Below, in pieces: positions 53,101 through 61,221 of a DNA stretch of 64,000 bases. Position 1 is the stretch's first letter. Each line of letters opens with the position of its first letter. The translations under genes were made by a program, and so were the position numbers. The notes under the pieces are model-generated. The model searched no databases, was not told the DNA's origin, and was given only the letters and a program-made list of their open reading frames with translations. This DNA comes from Rhodospirillaceae bacterium (GTDB taxonomy: Bacteria; Pseudomonadota; Alphaproteobacteria; Rhodospirillales; Rhodospirillaceae): contig JAVJSV010000011.1 in assembly GCA_040219235.1 (NCBI GenBank), positions 992,001 through 1,056,000 of the forward strand, in the 5' to 3' direction.

Positions 53101-53863
53101 ACGAGACGTGGACGTGAGTGCCACGGATGCTGTTTTTCAGCCTTGCCCAATATGACTCCATTGAATTGGTAGTCACGTCACCACGAGCGTATTCCTTGCG
53201 GCCATGGTCAACCGTTTCGTGTTTATAGCCACGCTTAGACAGACTCTTGTAGGCGTGTGCTTCGTCTGTGTTGATGGTTGAACCCTTAACCACATTAGCC
53301 TCAATAATCGGCAAAAGCGTCTTGGCTTGTGAGTTAGGGACGACCTGGGTTTGAACGTCACCGTCGCGCTGTACCATGCCAAGAACGATTGCTTTGTTAC
53401 CCACGACCTTGAAACCGCCGCCAATGCCCTTTCTACGGCCACTAAACATGCTCTCGTCGATCTCGACTGTGCCGGATAACGGTTCGTCCCCATCCACCCT
53501 GGACATATGCTCACGGATAACCTTAGCCATACGCCAAGCCGCTTTGTAGGTAACGCCCAACTGGCGCTCTAGTTCCTTGGCAGCAACACCATGGCGGGAC
53601 GTGGTAAACATCCAGATCGCATAGAACCAAAGCTGTAGGGACGTGCGCGAGCGGTGAAACGGCGTATCTACGCAGGGATATTCATGATGCCCGCACCACT
53701 GGCAGGAATAAGCCCGCCGATTAGTGAGCGGGTACCACTTTCCTTGTTTCTCACACTTGGGGCAAACGTAATCAGAACCATAACGGGCCTCGAATAGATG
53801 ATCTAAACAGGCTTGATCACTGGGGAACTGCTTGAAAAAGTCTCTAAGGGTCTGTGTTTTCAT
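52988..53863 (-). CDS. IS1595-family (ISXO2-like) transposase
   Basis: 291 aa. N-terminal zinc ribbon Cys34-x2-Cys37 ... Cys54-x2-Cys57, then an IS1595 DDE-type core: Asp136 ('VEIDESMFSGRRKG'), Asp200 ('INTDEAHAYKSL') and the 'NSMESYWARLKNSIRGTH' motif with Glu236, followed by 'EFEFRHNRR'. Intact, without frameshift, so the element may be active. Its end runs antisense into the EF-hand gene. Confidence 0.95.
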   Translation of the reverse strand: MKTQTLRDFFKQFPSDQACLDHLFEARYGSDYVCPKCEKQGKWYPLTNRRAYSCQWCGHHEYPCVDTPFHRSRTSLQLWFYAIWMFTTSRHGVAAKELERQLGVTYKAAWRMAKVIREHMSRVDGDEPLSGTVEIDESMFSGRRKGIGGGFKVVGNKAIVLGMVQRDGDVQTQVVPNSQAKTLLPIIEANVVKGSTINTDEAHAYKSLSKRGYKHETVDHGRKEYARGDVTTNSMESYWARLKNSIRGTHVHVSSKYLDLYADEFEFRHNRRKCPETMFPELLSTFEPLKK

Positions 53864-53886
53864 GATGGTTAGATATTACAAAAACA

Positions 53887-53914
53887 CCTACCGTGCGTCA
53901 AGGGGATAATCACC
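53887..53914 (-). repeat. Right terminal inverted repeat of the IS1595-type element
   Basis: Reverse strand reads GGTGATTATCCCCTTGACGC then ACGGTAGG, matching the left end in 19 of about 28 positions. Confidence 0.85.
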
Positions 53915-53922
53915 ATTAAATT
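53915..53922. repeat. Target site duplication, right (ATTAAATT)
   Basis: Exact copy of 51872-51879 at the outer edge of the right inverted repeat. Confidence 0.88.
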
Positions 53923-53965
53923 TGTTGATAGCAAGATCTTTTTCCATCAGGCCAGAAAAATCTTA

Positions 53966-54075
53966 GTGCATGGGCTCGTTCCAAGGGGTGCAGCTAAGGC
54001 GCTTCCATGGGCTCGTTTCCCCGATCATACGTGCATGGGCTCGTTTGAACTGAACCAGTCGTGCATGGGCTCGTT
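53966..54075. repeat. Four dispersed copies of CATGGGCTCGTT
   Basis: The word CATGGGCTCGTT occurs at 53969, 54006, 54034 and 54064 (preceded by GTG in three of them). Distances between starts are 37, 28 and 30 bp, and the sequence between copies differs. No gene is visible in this stretch. Confidence 0.85.
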
Positions 54076-54136
54076 CCACCGTCGAGCCCCACAACAAAAA
54101 ATCTCGTTCCACCGTCGAGCCCCACAACAAAAAATC
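54071..54136. repeat. Tandem 33-bp direct repeat
   Basis: The unit beginning TCGTTCCACCGTCGAGCCCC occupies 54071-54103 and is repeated exactly at 54104-54136; its first copy begins inside the last CATGGGCTCGTT word. The remaining ~60 bp up to the flgH terminator hold nothing recognisable. Confidence 0.9.
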
Positions 54137-54196
54137 TCAAACCTCGACTCAATCCTTAAAAAGCCAGATATCGACCCAAGATCGGGTCTCAAAAGC

Positions 54197-54230
54197 ACAA
54201 AAAAAGACCGGTGGGAACATGTCCCACCGG
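54197..54230 (-). terminator. Intrinsic terminator of the flgFGAH unit
   Basis: On the minus strand CCGGTGGGAC-ATG-TTCCCACCGG followed by TCTTTTTTTGTG. It lies 199 bp beyond the flgH stop and marks the right edge of the accessory region. Confidence 0.85.
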
Positions 54231-54428
54231 CGAGTTTGCTTCTGCGCCGCAACAGGCCATGACAGTTGCTACGGCAGGTGTGATCGTTCGGAGTCGTCAA
54301 GACCTAAAATCTGTCAGAGTGGACCGATCTGCATCACACCGGAAGGATCTCGGTGCGTGCCTGGGGGGCGACGGAGGCGGAACATTCTGTTCGCGCTGGT
54401 GTTGAACCCGTCGCCGCACCCTGGCGTG

Positions 54429-55181
54429 TTAGAAGGGAAAGACGATGTCGAAGATCTGTTGTCCGTAGCGAGGTTGCTGGACATCAGACAGGCTGCCACG
54501 TCCACCATAGGAGATGCGCGCTTCGGCGATCTTGTCCCAGGTGATTGTGTTGGTGGAGCCGACATCCTCAGGCCGGATGACGCCGGCCACTGTCAGTTCA
54601 CGAAGCTCGTCGTTGACGCGCACTTCCTGGCGTCCGGCGATGGCCAGATTACCGTTCGGCAAAATCTGAAGCACGACCGCAGCCAGACGGATGTTGATGC
54701 TTTCATCCCGCGCGATGTTGCCAGAGCCGCGATAGTTGCTGCCGCTGCTGATATCCAACGCTGGGGTCTGGTTGCTGCCGGGCAGAATACGGTTCTGGGC
54801 GTTGAACAGGTTGCCCACACTCAGGGTCTCAGAGACGTTGTCTCTGGTCCGCTGGGACTCATTGTTCAGGGTCGCGCTTTCGTTCTGAATGTTGACGATG
54901 ACCGTCAGAACATCACCGATATCGCTGGCGCGCTGATCCTTGAAGAAGGCGCGTGCGCCGGGACGCCACAGCGAGTTGGCATTCGGCGCCAGCACCTGGG
55001 GTGTCGGCATCGGCATGCTCACTGGGCGATAATTGTTGTCTGTTGTCGGGTTGACGACAGGGGTCATGGCGGGCGGCTGCCCCACACGGGAGAGCCGTTC
55101 CATGTTGCTGCATCCTGATAGCGCGGTTGCGCCGATGAGAAGAGCAGCTAGCGTTTTAAGTGTTGAGCGAGGGACGTTCAT
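54429..55181 (-). CDS. flgH: Flagellar L-ring protein FlgH
   Basis: 250 aa. Outer-membrane lipoprotein that forms the L-ring. Lipobox 'ALSGCSNM' (Cys23); then 'NSLWRPGARAFFKDQRASDI', 'GDVLTVIVNIQNESATLNNE', 'LPNGNLAIAGRQEVRVNDEL' and 'RELTVAGVIRPEDVGSTNTI', all characteristic, and the end 'QPRYGQQIFDIVFPF'. Last gene of flgF-flgG-flgA-flgH. The long antisense frame over this gene is not considered real. Confidence 0.96.
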   Translation of the reverse strand: MNVPRSTLKTLAALLIGATALSGCSNMERLSRVGQPPAMTPVVNPTTDNNYRPVSMPMPTPQVLAPNANSLWRPGARAFFKDQRASDIGDVLTVIVNIQNESATLNNESQRTRDNVSETLSVGNLFNAQNRILPGSNQTPALDISSGSNYRGSGNIARDESINIRLAAVVLQILPNGNLAIAGRQEVRVNDELRELTVAGVIRPEDVGSTNTITWDKIAEARISYGGRGSLSDVQQPRYGQQIFDIVFPF

Positions 55182-55235
55182 GGCCTTTGTCCTTTTTTCT
55201 CTTAGTTTTAATTACTGATTTGCGATTTGCAGGCG

Positions 55236-56618
55236 TTACTGCATTGCTGTTTGTAGAGAGTCCACGCGGACCGTGTCGGCATCGACGATGGTCGCGAGGA
55301 TGGTCTTGTTCGACAGCGTGTTGACGACTTTGATCGTTTCATTGGCGCCGCCTTTTTCCAGCGCCTTGCCTTTGGCCGATAGCTGCATGTAGGGCGTATT
55401 CAGCTTGATGGTCACGATCTTGCCGCGATCCACCATAATCGGGGTGCGCAGGTCGCGGTCGCGGAACGCCTGACCGGCTCTGACCGTGCGGCGTGCAACC
55501 AGGCCCTCAATATCGTAATCGTCGTAAAGAACGTCGCCATTGATCTCGTGTTCATTCACGGTCACCCAATGATAGTCTCTGTCGGTTACCAATGTGCCCC
55601 GGCGGATATCGCGGATGGCCACTGGAATTTCGACGGGCACGACGGAATGCACATCTGAACTGCGGATTGGCGCACCCGAGGGCAAGAATCGCCGGGGAGA
55701 CAGCCCAATCAGGCGGTTCATGTCGGTGATCACGTTGTCAGATAAATCACTCTGATTGACCGTCACCCATTGCAGATGCGCCGTGGTGATTTTTGCATCC
55801 TCGCGCAGGTTCTGCACGGGCACTGGAATATCGACTAAAGAGACACGAATAACATCTGTATCGCGCACCGGTTCACCCGAGCGGATATACGTGCGCGGGC
55901 TTTTGCCAACCAGCAAGCGGGGGTCCATGATGGTGTCGCGATAGACGTTGTCCGCTTTAATATCGACCAGCGTGATCATGTCATCGGTGATCAGGGTATT
56001 CTTGCTGATATTCTGCTTCAGAGTTGGCACGGTCACGGTTGGGAACGCCAGGCCACGCACGGGAATAAATTGTGCAGACGGGGCCCCCCGGGGCACTTCA
56101 ATCACAGCCGAAAACACACGGCTTTCTGCGTCGAAGTAAGGCTCACGGATGCCAATTTCGGGTGCAACATCGGTTGAAACAGTAACGCTACTCAGCGGTG
56201 TTACGACTTCTAAACCATAGTTGCTGGGCAGCCCATGAAGGGCGAGTTCACCACGCAGGTGATCCAGAATTTCGCTTTGGCTAATGGTCTGACCTTCACG
56301 ATACACCGTGGCCCGGTCGTAGGTGTTCGATGGACGCCAATCAATGCCGTAGGTGCGAGCTAAATCTGAAAGCCACTTGGCCCCAAGCACAAACCGCTGG
56401 CCGGGTTCTGGCGCCTTGGCGACAGCCTTTTCAGGGCGCATGATATCGCCTTCAAAAAGGTCGCCTAATGTCACGACCGGCCCAGTAACGGTCACTGACG
56501 GACGCAGGTCTGCTGTAAAGTCGTGAATGTCAGCTTGAGCGTTGCCTGCGATTGCAACACTTGCAACGGCCGTCAGGCAAAACACAAAAGCTAAAAGTGA
56601 ACGATGAACCAGGTTCAT
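55236..56618 (-). CDS. flgA: P-ring assembly chaperone FlgA, with expanded SAF-type repeats
   Basis: 460 aa, about twice the enteric FlgA (~220 aa). Signal peptide to about residue 30 ('LLAFVFCLTAVASVAIAGNA'). After an N-terminal domain, three related blocks follow: 'LAFPTVTVPTLKQNISKNTL', 'VSLVDIPVPVQNLREDAKIT' and 'HSVVPVEIPVAIRDIRRGTL', each followed by an 'xxWVTVN/DIK..V..D...L(I/V)G..PRR..(R/P)SG.P(I/V)R..DV' pattern. The last part 'VDRGKIVTIKLNTPYMQLSA' and 'KGKALEKGGANETIKVVNTL' is the usual FlgA C-terminus. It acts in the periplasm in P-ring formation. Confidence 0.92.
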   Translation of the reverse strand: MNLVHRSLLAFVFCLTAVASVAIAGNAQADIHDFTADLRPSVTVTGPVVTLGDLFEGDIMRPEKAVAKAPEPGQRFVLGAKWLSDLARTYGIDWRPSNTYDRATVYREGQTISQSEILDHLRGELALHGLPSNYGLEVVTPLSSVTVSTDVAPEIGIREPYFDAESRVFSAVIEVPRGAPSAQFIPVRGLAFPTVTVPTLKQNISKNTLITDDMITLVDIKADNVYRDTIMDPRLLVGKSPRTYIRSGEPVRDTDVIRVSLVDIPVPVQNLREDAKITTAHLQWVTVNQSDLSDNVITDMNRLIGLSPRRFLPSGAPIRSSDVHSVVPVEIPVAIRDIRRGTLVTDRDYHWVTVNEHEINGDVLYDDYDIEGLVARRTVRAGQAFRDRDLRTPIMVDRGKIVTIKLNTPYMQLSAKGKALEKGGANETIKVVNTLSNKTILATIVDADTVRVDSLQTAMQ

Positions 56619-56639
56619 GGCTGTTTCCTATAAGCTCCG

Positions 56640-57431
56640 TTAGACCATCTGGTTGACGGTGGACGACATTTCGTCGGCAGTTTGAATGACCTTCGAGTTC
56701 ATTTCGTAGGCCCGCTGCGCACTGATCAGATCGGTGATTTCAGACACCACGTTGACGTTGGAGGTCTCCAGGAAGCCCTGCAAAATTGTGCCAAATCCAG
56801 GGTCACCGGGAACGCCTGTGTTCTCGTTGCCCGAGGCCGGGGTCAGCAGGAACAGGTTGTCCCCAATGGCTTCAAGGCCGGCTTCGTTGGGGAAGGTGGC
56901 AAGCTGCAACTGACCTGCGGATTGCGGGTCTGTGACGCCATCTTGTTTATAGAAAACTTCGCCCTGCTGGTTGACCGAGATCGAAATCGCGTCCACTGGA
57001 ACAGCGGACAATCCTTGAACCAAAAAGCCGTCATGGGTCACAACTTCGCCGTCCGGGCTTAACTGAAACGAGCCGTCTCGGGTGTAGCCGGTTTCACCAT
57101 CTGGCAAATCAATCTGGAAATAGCCACGGCCTTGAATGGCTAAGTCGAGGCTGTTTTCCGTCGAGAGCATGCTGCCCTGCTCGGTGATGCGATACACGGC
57201 AGCGGTTTTAACACCCAGGCCGAGTTGCACCCCAGCGGGGACGATGGTGCCAGCGTCGGAAGACGTCGACCCGACACGCCGTAAATCTTGATACAGCAAG
57301 TCATTAAATTCTGTTCGCCGCCGGGTGTAGGCGGTGGTGTTCATGTTGGCGATGTTGTTGGAGATAACCTCCACATTCGTCTGCATCGCTAGCATGCCGG
57401 TTCCGGCAATGTTTAAAGCTCGGATACTCAT
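56640..57431 (-). CDS. flgG: Distal rod protein FlgG
   Basis: 263 aa. Starts 'MSIRALNIAGTGMLAMQTNV', then 'VISNNIANMNTTAYTRRRTE', the rod/hook D0 signature, and 'FNDLLYQDLRRVGS', the FlgG-specific insertion; ends 'EITDLISAQRAYEMNSKVIQ' and 'TADEMSSTVNQMV'. Builds the distal rod. Second in flgF-flgG-flgA-flgH, 34 bp after flgF. Confidence 0.96.
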   Translation of the reverse strand: MSIRALNIAGTGMLAMQTNVEVISNNIANMNTTAYTRRRTEFNDLLYQDLRRVGSTSSDAGTIVPAGVQLGLGVKTAAVYRITEQGSMLSTENSLDLAIQGRGYFQIDLPDGETGYTRDGSFQLSPDGEVVTHDGFLVQGLSAVPVDAISISVNQQGEVFYKQDGVTDPQSAGQLQLATFPNEAGLEAIGDNLFLLTPASGNENTGVPGDPGFGTILQGFLETSNVNVVSEITDLISAQRAYEMNSKVIQTADEMSSTVNQMV

Positions 57432-57465
57432 GGCTGTTCCCTCGCTTCCCTTCTATTGAATTCTG

Positions 57466-58209
57466 TTAAGCAACTTTGCGCGTGAAGACGTCGGCGGCTT
57501 TTTTCTTCCGTTCGTCTTCCGTCTTGACCATATTATTAATGTCTTGGTACGCGCGGTTTAGCGCGATCATCCGGGTCATTTCTACGACACCGTTTACATT
57601 CGAATCTTCAAGTGCCCCTTGAGCAATGCGGGGGCGCTCAATATCTATAGACGGTTGCCCAGCAACAGCACGAAACAACGTGCCGTCAACCTGTTGCAGG
57701 TCGCGTGGGTCTGTAAAGTTGACCACACGAATACGGTCGACTTCTTCGGCATTGACGATGATGGCACCATCCCCATTGATGGTAATTTCATCAACGCTGG
57801 CGTCCAAAGTGATCGGAGTGTTGTTTGTGGAGAGAAGGGGAAGCCCTTCCTGGTTCACAATTTGCCCGTTGATATCCAGAGTAAAGTTTCCGGCGCGTGT
57901 GAAGTTTTCACCTTCAACGCCTTCAACAACAAAATAACCCTCGCCCTGAATGGCGAGATCAAGCGTGTTGTTGGTGTGGCGCAGCGGTCCCTGGGTCATA
58001 TCCCGGACCAAGCCGAAGTCTTGGGTGAAAGCGATCTTGTCTTTAAAGGGCCGCTCATCAGACCTTACTTTGACAAGGTATTCACTGAACAGAACGTCGG
58101 ATCCCTTAAAGCCAATGGTGTTCACATTGGCGAGGTTGTTTGAAACCACCTCAAGCTGGTTCCACAAAGCGTTCTGTCGCGAAAGCGAAATATACGTTGT
58201 ATTATCCAT
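57466..58209 (-). CDS. flgF: Proximal rod protein FlgF
   Basis: 247 aa. Begins 'MDNTTYISLSRQNALWNQLE' and 'VVSNNLANVNTIGFKGSDVL', then 'NNTLDLAIQGEGYFVVEGVE', typical of FlgF; C-terminus 'GVVEMTRMIALNRAYQDINN'. First gene of the minus-strand rod/ring operon and divergent from fliL. Confidence 0.95.
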   Translation of the reverse strand: MDNTTYISLSRQNALWNQLEVVSNNLANVNTIGFKGSDVLFSEYLVKVRSDERPFKDKIAFTQDFGLVRDMTQGPLRHTNNTLDLAIQGEGYFVVEGVEGENFTRAGNFTLDINGQIVNQEGLPLLSTNNTPITLDASVDEITINGDGAIIVNAEEVDRIRVVNFTDPRDLQQVDGTLFRAVAGQPSIDIERPRIAQGALEDSNVNGVVEMTRMIALNRAYQDINNMVKTEDERKKKAADVFTRKVA

Positions 58210-58572
58210 GGCCTACCTTCTTTGCGCTTTTTGCGCGTTTATTCAGGCCAAAAGGAATGCACAAAGCATGCCAACTCTAAAAAACTATGTTTTATAATGC
58301 CTTAGGGATAAAGGAGTGGCCGGAAAGCTGGTCTAAGGGGAGTTCTCCGCCGGGTGAGGCGGGCAACTCTTGCCCCCCGGTCTTGGAGGCTCGCGTGATC
58401 ACCGGCCCAGATTCAATATATTATTAACCAAACCTGCCTAGGTTCTGATTTGGGCCTTTGATTATAGGCTCAGTTTTTTAGGCTCGCCTGTGGGGGGTGT
58501 GGCCGCGCCCCGTGCTACACTCTTATAACACTATGATAAGAGAAAAGCCGTTGGGCTAAGGGAGAATGTGGG
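58210..58572. other. Divergent intergenic region flgF / fliL
   Basis: 363 bp with no gene. It must hold both promoters. A perfect inverted repeat is found at 58520-58542 near fliL. A TTAACC half-site occurs at 58429, without a second half. GC-rich stretch GGGGAGTTCTCCGCC...GGGCGG around 58335-58380 may fold but has no T-run. Confidence 0.5.
58520..58542. promoter_or_regulatory. Perfect inverted repeat before fliL
   Basis: CTCTTAT-AACACTATG-ATAAGAG, 7-bp arms around a 9-bp centre, ends 30 bp upstream of the fliL ATG and contains a TATAAC -10-like word. Could be an operator for the fliL-fliM operon. Confidence 0.45.
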
Positions 58573-59154
58573 ATGTCTGAAGATCTTGATGAAGATTTTG
58601 ATGACGACGTAGATTTCGATTCCGGCGGCTATGACGAAGGTGGCGGGAAAAAGCGTCTCATCCTTCTTGTCGTATTGCCGCTTCTGCTGGTGATCGGTGG
58701 AGCTGCTGGTGCGTATTTCTCTGGCTTAGCAGACCCTTTACTGGCAATGCTCGGCGGTGAAGAACCTGCTGCTACCGAAGAAATATCGGACGGCGAAATG
58801 TCTGGTGATGCTGGTGGTGGTCTGGGTGCAGGCGGCGCACCGGTTGGCTCGGCGATTTTTTATGACCTACCGGAAATGCTGGTTAATCTGAATACGCCTG
58901 GCCGTACCCGTAACTTCCTGAAGATGCGCGTTAGCCTTGAGCTTGCGAATGAGAATGATATTACGACCATTGAAATGGTGTTGCCCCGGATCGTAGATAA
59001 TTTTCAGGTCTATCTGCGCGAATTGCGTATGGAAGACTTACAGGGTGCTGCCGGCATGTATCGATTACGCGAGGAACTGTTGAACAGGGTCAATTCTGCT
59101 GTTCAGCCGGCGCGGGTTAATGATGTGCTTTTTAAAGAAATGATCGTACAATAA
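58573..59154 (+). CDS. fliL: Flagellar basal-body-associated protein FliL
   Basis: 193 aa. Acidic cytoplasmic start ('MSEDLDEDFDDDVDFDSGGY'), one membrane helix at about 31-52 ('LILLVVLPLLLVIGGAAGAY'), then a periplasmic domain with 'FYDLPEMLVNLNTPGRTRNF', 'LKMRVSLEL', 'LPRIVDNFQVYLRELRMEDL' and 'GMYRLREELLNRVN', the conserved FliL core that surrounds the stator. Followed by fliM after 36 bp. Confidence 0.95.
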   Translation: MSEDLDEDFDDDVDFDSGGYDEGGGKKRLILLVVLPLLLVIGGAAGAYFSGLADPLLAMLGGEEPAATEEISDGEMSGDAGGGLGAGGAPVGSAIFYDLPEMLVNLNTPGRTRNFLKMRVSLELANENDITTIEMVLPRIVDNFQVYLRELRMEDLQGAAGMYRLREELLNRVNSAVQPARVNDVLFKEMIVQ

Positions 59155-59190
59155 TATCAATAAAAACAGCGCTTTAGCGGAAAAACGATA

Positions 59191-60351
59191 ATGGTTCCAC
59201 CCAGCGAAGATGAAACGCCCGGAGAAGACGACGAAGACCTTATGGCCGAATGGGAAGCCATGGCGTCTGACGGCGGGGATGATGGTGATGGAGATGAAGC
59301 TGACTCCATGGCCGCCGAATGGGAGGCTATGCTCGGCGGCGATGATGATAGCGATGATATGGCCTCTATGGGTGGCCGTGAGTCGACCCGCGTTCTCAAT
59401 CAGGACGAAATCGACAGTCTTTTAGGGTTTGATGAAGCCTCAGACGAGGGCATGGACCGGGCTGGTATTCAGGCCATACTGAATTCAGCGCTGGTTTCCT
59501 ATGAACGTCTGCCCATGCTTGAGGTGGTGTTCGACCGCCTCGTCCGCATGATGACGACCTCTCTGCGTAATTTTACCTCCGACAACGTTGAAGTCTCGTT
59601 GGATGATATTCTCTCTCAGCGGTTCGGCGATTACCTGAACTCTATTCCGCTGCCCGCCATGTTGACGGTTTTCAAGGCAGAAGAGTGGGATAATTACGGC
59701 CTGATGACCGTGGATTCATCGATGATCTACTCCATCGTTGATGTGTTGCTTGGTGGTCGTCGCGGCACTGCGGCTATGCGTGTTGAGGGTCGTCCGTACA
59801 CCACAATTGAACGGACCCTGGTCGAACGCATGATTCATGTGGTTTTGGCTGATTTATCAGCCGCCTTTGATCCGTTGTCGCCGGTCACGTTCCGTTTTGA
59901 CCGTCTTGAAACAAATCCGCGATTTGCGACAATTTCCCAGCCTTCTAATGCGGCGATCGTGGCGCGTCTACGCATTGATATGGAAGACCGTGGGGGGCGC
60001 TTAGAAATCCTAATCCCATTTGCAACACTGGAGCCGGTGCGCGAACTCCTACTTCAGATGTTCATGGGTGAGAAATTTGGCCGTGACTCCATCTGGGAAA
60101 CCCACCTTGCAGAAGAAATGTGGTTTACGGAGGTTGGGCTTGAGGCCGTCCTTGACACTCAAATTATGTCCTTGAAAAAGGTTCTGGATCTGGAAGTTGG
60201 CTCTCGTCTTATGCTCAATACCGAACCCGATTCAGCGGTAGAATTGCGCTGTGGGGATGTTCCGATGTTTGAGGGGCGGATGGGCCGTCGGGGCAATAAC
60301 ATTGCAATCCGCGTCGATCACAAGAAGAAAAAGGCCGTTGCGCAGAGCTAA
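59191..60351 (+). CDS. fliM: Flagellar motor switch protein FliM
   Basis: 386 aa. The C-ring component that binds phosphorylated CheY. The CheY-binding segment is 'VLNQDEIDSLLGFDEA' (~68-83), normally at the very N-terminus; here it is preceded by a ~65 residue acidic extension with two 'MA(A)EWEAM' motifs (~18 and ~40). The middle domain includes 'PLPAMLTVFKAEEWDNYGLM', 'LLGGRRG' and 'YTTIERTLVERMIHVVLADL'; the C-terminal SpoA-like domain ends 'DVPMFEGRMGRRGNNIAIRV'. Confidence 0.96.
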   Translation: MVPPSEDETPGEDDEDLMAEWEAMASDGGDDGDGDEADSMAAEWEAMLGGDDDSDDMASMGGRESTRVLNQDEIDSLLGFDEASDEGMDRAGIQAILNSALVSYERLPMLEVVFDRLVRMMTTSLRNFTSDNVEVSLDDILSQRFGDYLNSIPLPAMLTVFKAEEWDNYGLMTVDSSMIYSIVDVLLGGRRGTAAMRVEGRPYTTIERTLVERMIHVVLADLSAAFDPLSPVTFRFDRLETNPRFATISQPSNAAIVARLRIDMEDRGGRLEILIPFATLEPVRELLLQMFMGEKFGRDSIWETHLAEEMWFTEVGLEAVLDTQIMSLKKVLDLEVGSRLMLNTEPDSAVELRCGDVPMFEGRMGRRGNNIAIRVDHKKKKAVAQS

Positions 60352-60522
60352 GCCCAGGAAAAAAAGGCGCTAGCAGCGTTTCAATATCCCTAGGGTTTAA
60401 CTCTTTATTATGGGCTTTGACCTATATCTTTCAGGTGATTAGAGATCTCCCGACCAGTGTAGTTTAAAAAAGCAGGTCAAAGTGGCACAACATTCGCTGC
60501 CAAACCGGTGTGAGGCTGACAA

Positions 60523-61188
60523 ATGATGGACATCCCCTTCGACACGATTATGGACTTAGTCATCATCTTTTTGCTTTTGCCAACCATTATATACGCGGTG
60601 ATCCTGAACCGTAGATTGAATGCCCTTAGAAACTCCCGAGACGAACTGGCTAAAGTTGTTAGTAGCTTCAATGAAGCGACAATGCGTGCTGAAGCAGGCA
60701 TTCCAAAACTCAAAAAAGCCACACTCGACGCCAATAATGCCCTGCAGGAGCGTGTTGAGAAGGCACATGCCCTCCGCGATGACCTTGCCTTTATGGTTGA
60801 GCGGGCCGAAGAAACCGCCGATCGTTTAGAAGGCGCAGTCAGAACAACGCGGACGGTGGATGCCCCTCAGGCGGCTCCCGCAGCGACCAGTCCTATTCGT
60901 TCTGCTCCACCACGATCTGCTCCACTTCGCGCTGTTTCTCCGCAGGGTGACCCCGCCGTAAATGCGCGCACGCTTGCCGGCGCGGCAATGGCAGCGAGCG
61001 ATGATGACGGAGAACTGGATTTGCGCGCGGCCATTGGTGCTGCAAGGGCTGAGGCTAAGGTGAGCGGCCAACGCGAACCTGGCCCCGTTTTTGGCTCACC
61101 GCGCCCCCTTGCTGAGGCTATGCCAGTTGAAGATGAGCGCTCAGAGGCCGAGCGTGAGCTTCTTAAAGCGTTACAATCAGCACGCTGA
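60523..61188 (+). CDS. DUF6468-like membrane-anchored protein in the flagellar cluster
   Basis: 221 aa. N-terminal membrane helix (about 8-27, 'TIMDLVIIFLLLPTIIYAVI'), then 'LNRRLNALRNSRDELAKVVS' and a coiled-coil region to about 110. The rest is a Pro/Ala/Arg-rich linker and a short C-terminal 'EAERELLKALQSAR'. Proteins with this layout follow fliM in Rhodospirillales and are annotated DUF6468; exact function unknown, presumably flagellar. Ribosome binding site GAGG 8 bp upstream. Confidence 0.65.
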   Translation: MMDIPFDTIMDLVIIFLLLPTIIYAVILNRRLNALRNSRDELAKVVSSFNEATMRAEAGIPKLKKATLDANNALQERVEKAHALRDDLAFMVERAEETADRLEGAVRTTRTVDAPQAAPAATSPIRSAPPRSAPLRAVSPQGDPAVNARTLAGAAMAASDDDGELDLRAAIGAARAEAKVSGQREPGPVFGSPRPLAEAMPVEDERSEAERELLKALQSAR

Positions 61189-61221
61189 TAAAACCCAGTT
61201 TTTATGGTATCGTAACTTACT

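Larger units (their letters stand above)
51880..53914. mobile_element. IS1595-family (ISXO2-like) element with two passenger genes
   Basis: 2035 bp. The ends form imperfect inverted repeats: left starts CAGGTTTATCCCCTTGAAAC, right (reverse strand) starts GGTGATTATCCCCTTGACGC; both continue CACGGTxGG. Direct repeats ATTAAATT flank the element exactly. Inside, on the plus strand, are an unrecognised 312 aa gene and a 72 aa EF-hand gene; on the minus strand is the transposase. Typical IS1595-family insertion sequences are about 0.7-1.1 kb with a single gene, and some members are known to carry passengers. It interrupts AT-rich sequence behind the RHS remnant. Confidence 0.88.

Noticed and set aside
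53966-54075. Possible CRISPR array
   Set aside because: Repeat word is only 12-15 bp, spacing is irregular (28-37 bp) and no cas gene is nearby.
54219-55118. 299-codon frame antisense to flgH
   Set aside because: flgH is fully conserved on the other strand and the antisense frame has no recognisable domain; codon-pattern shadow.
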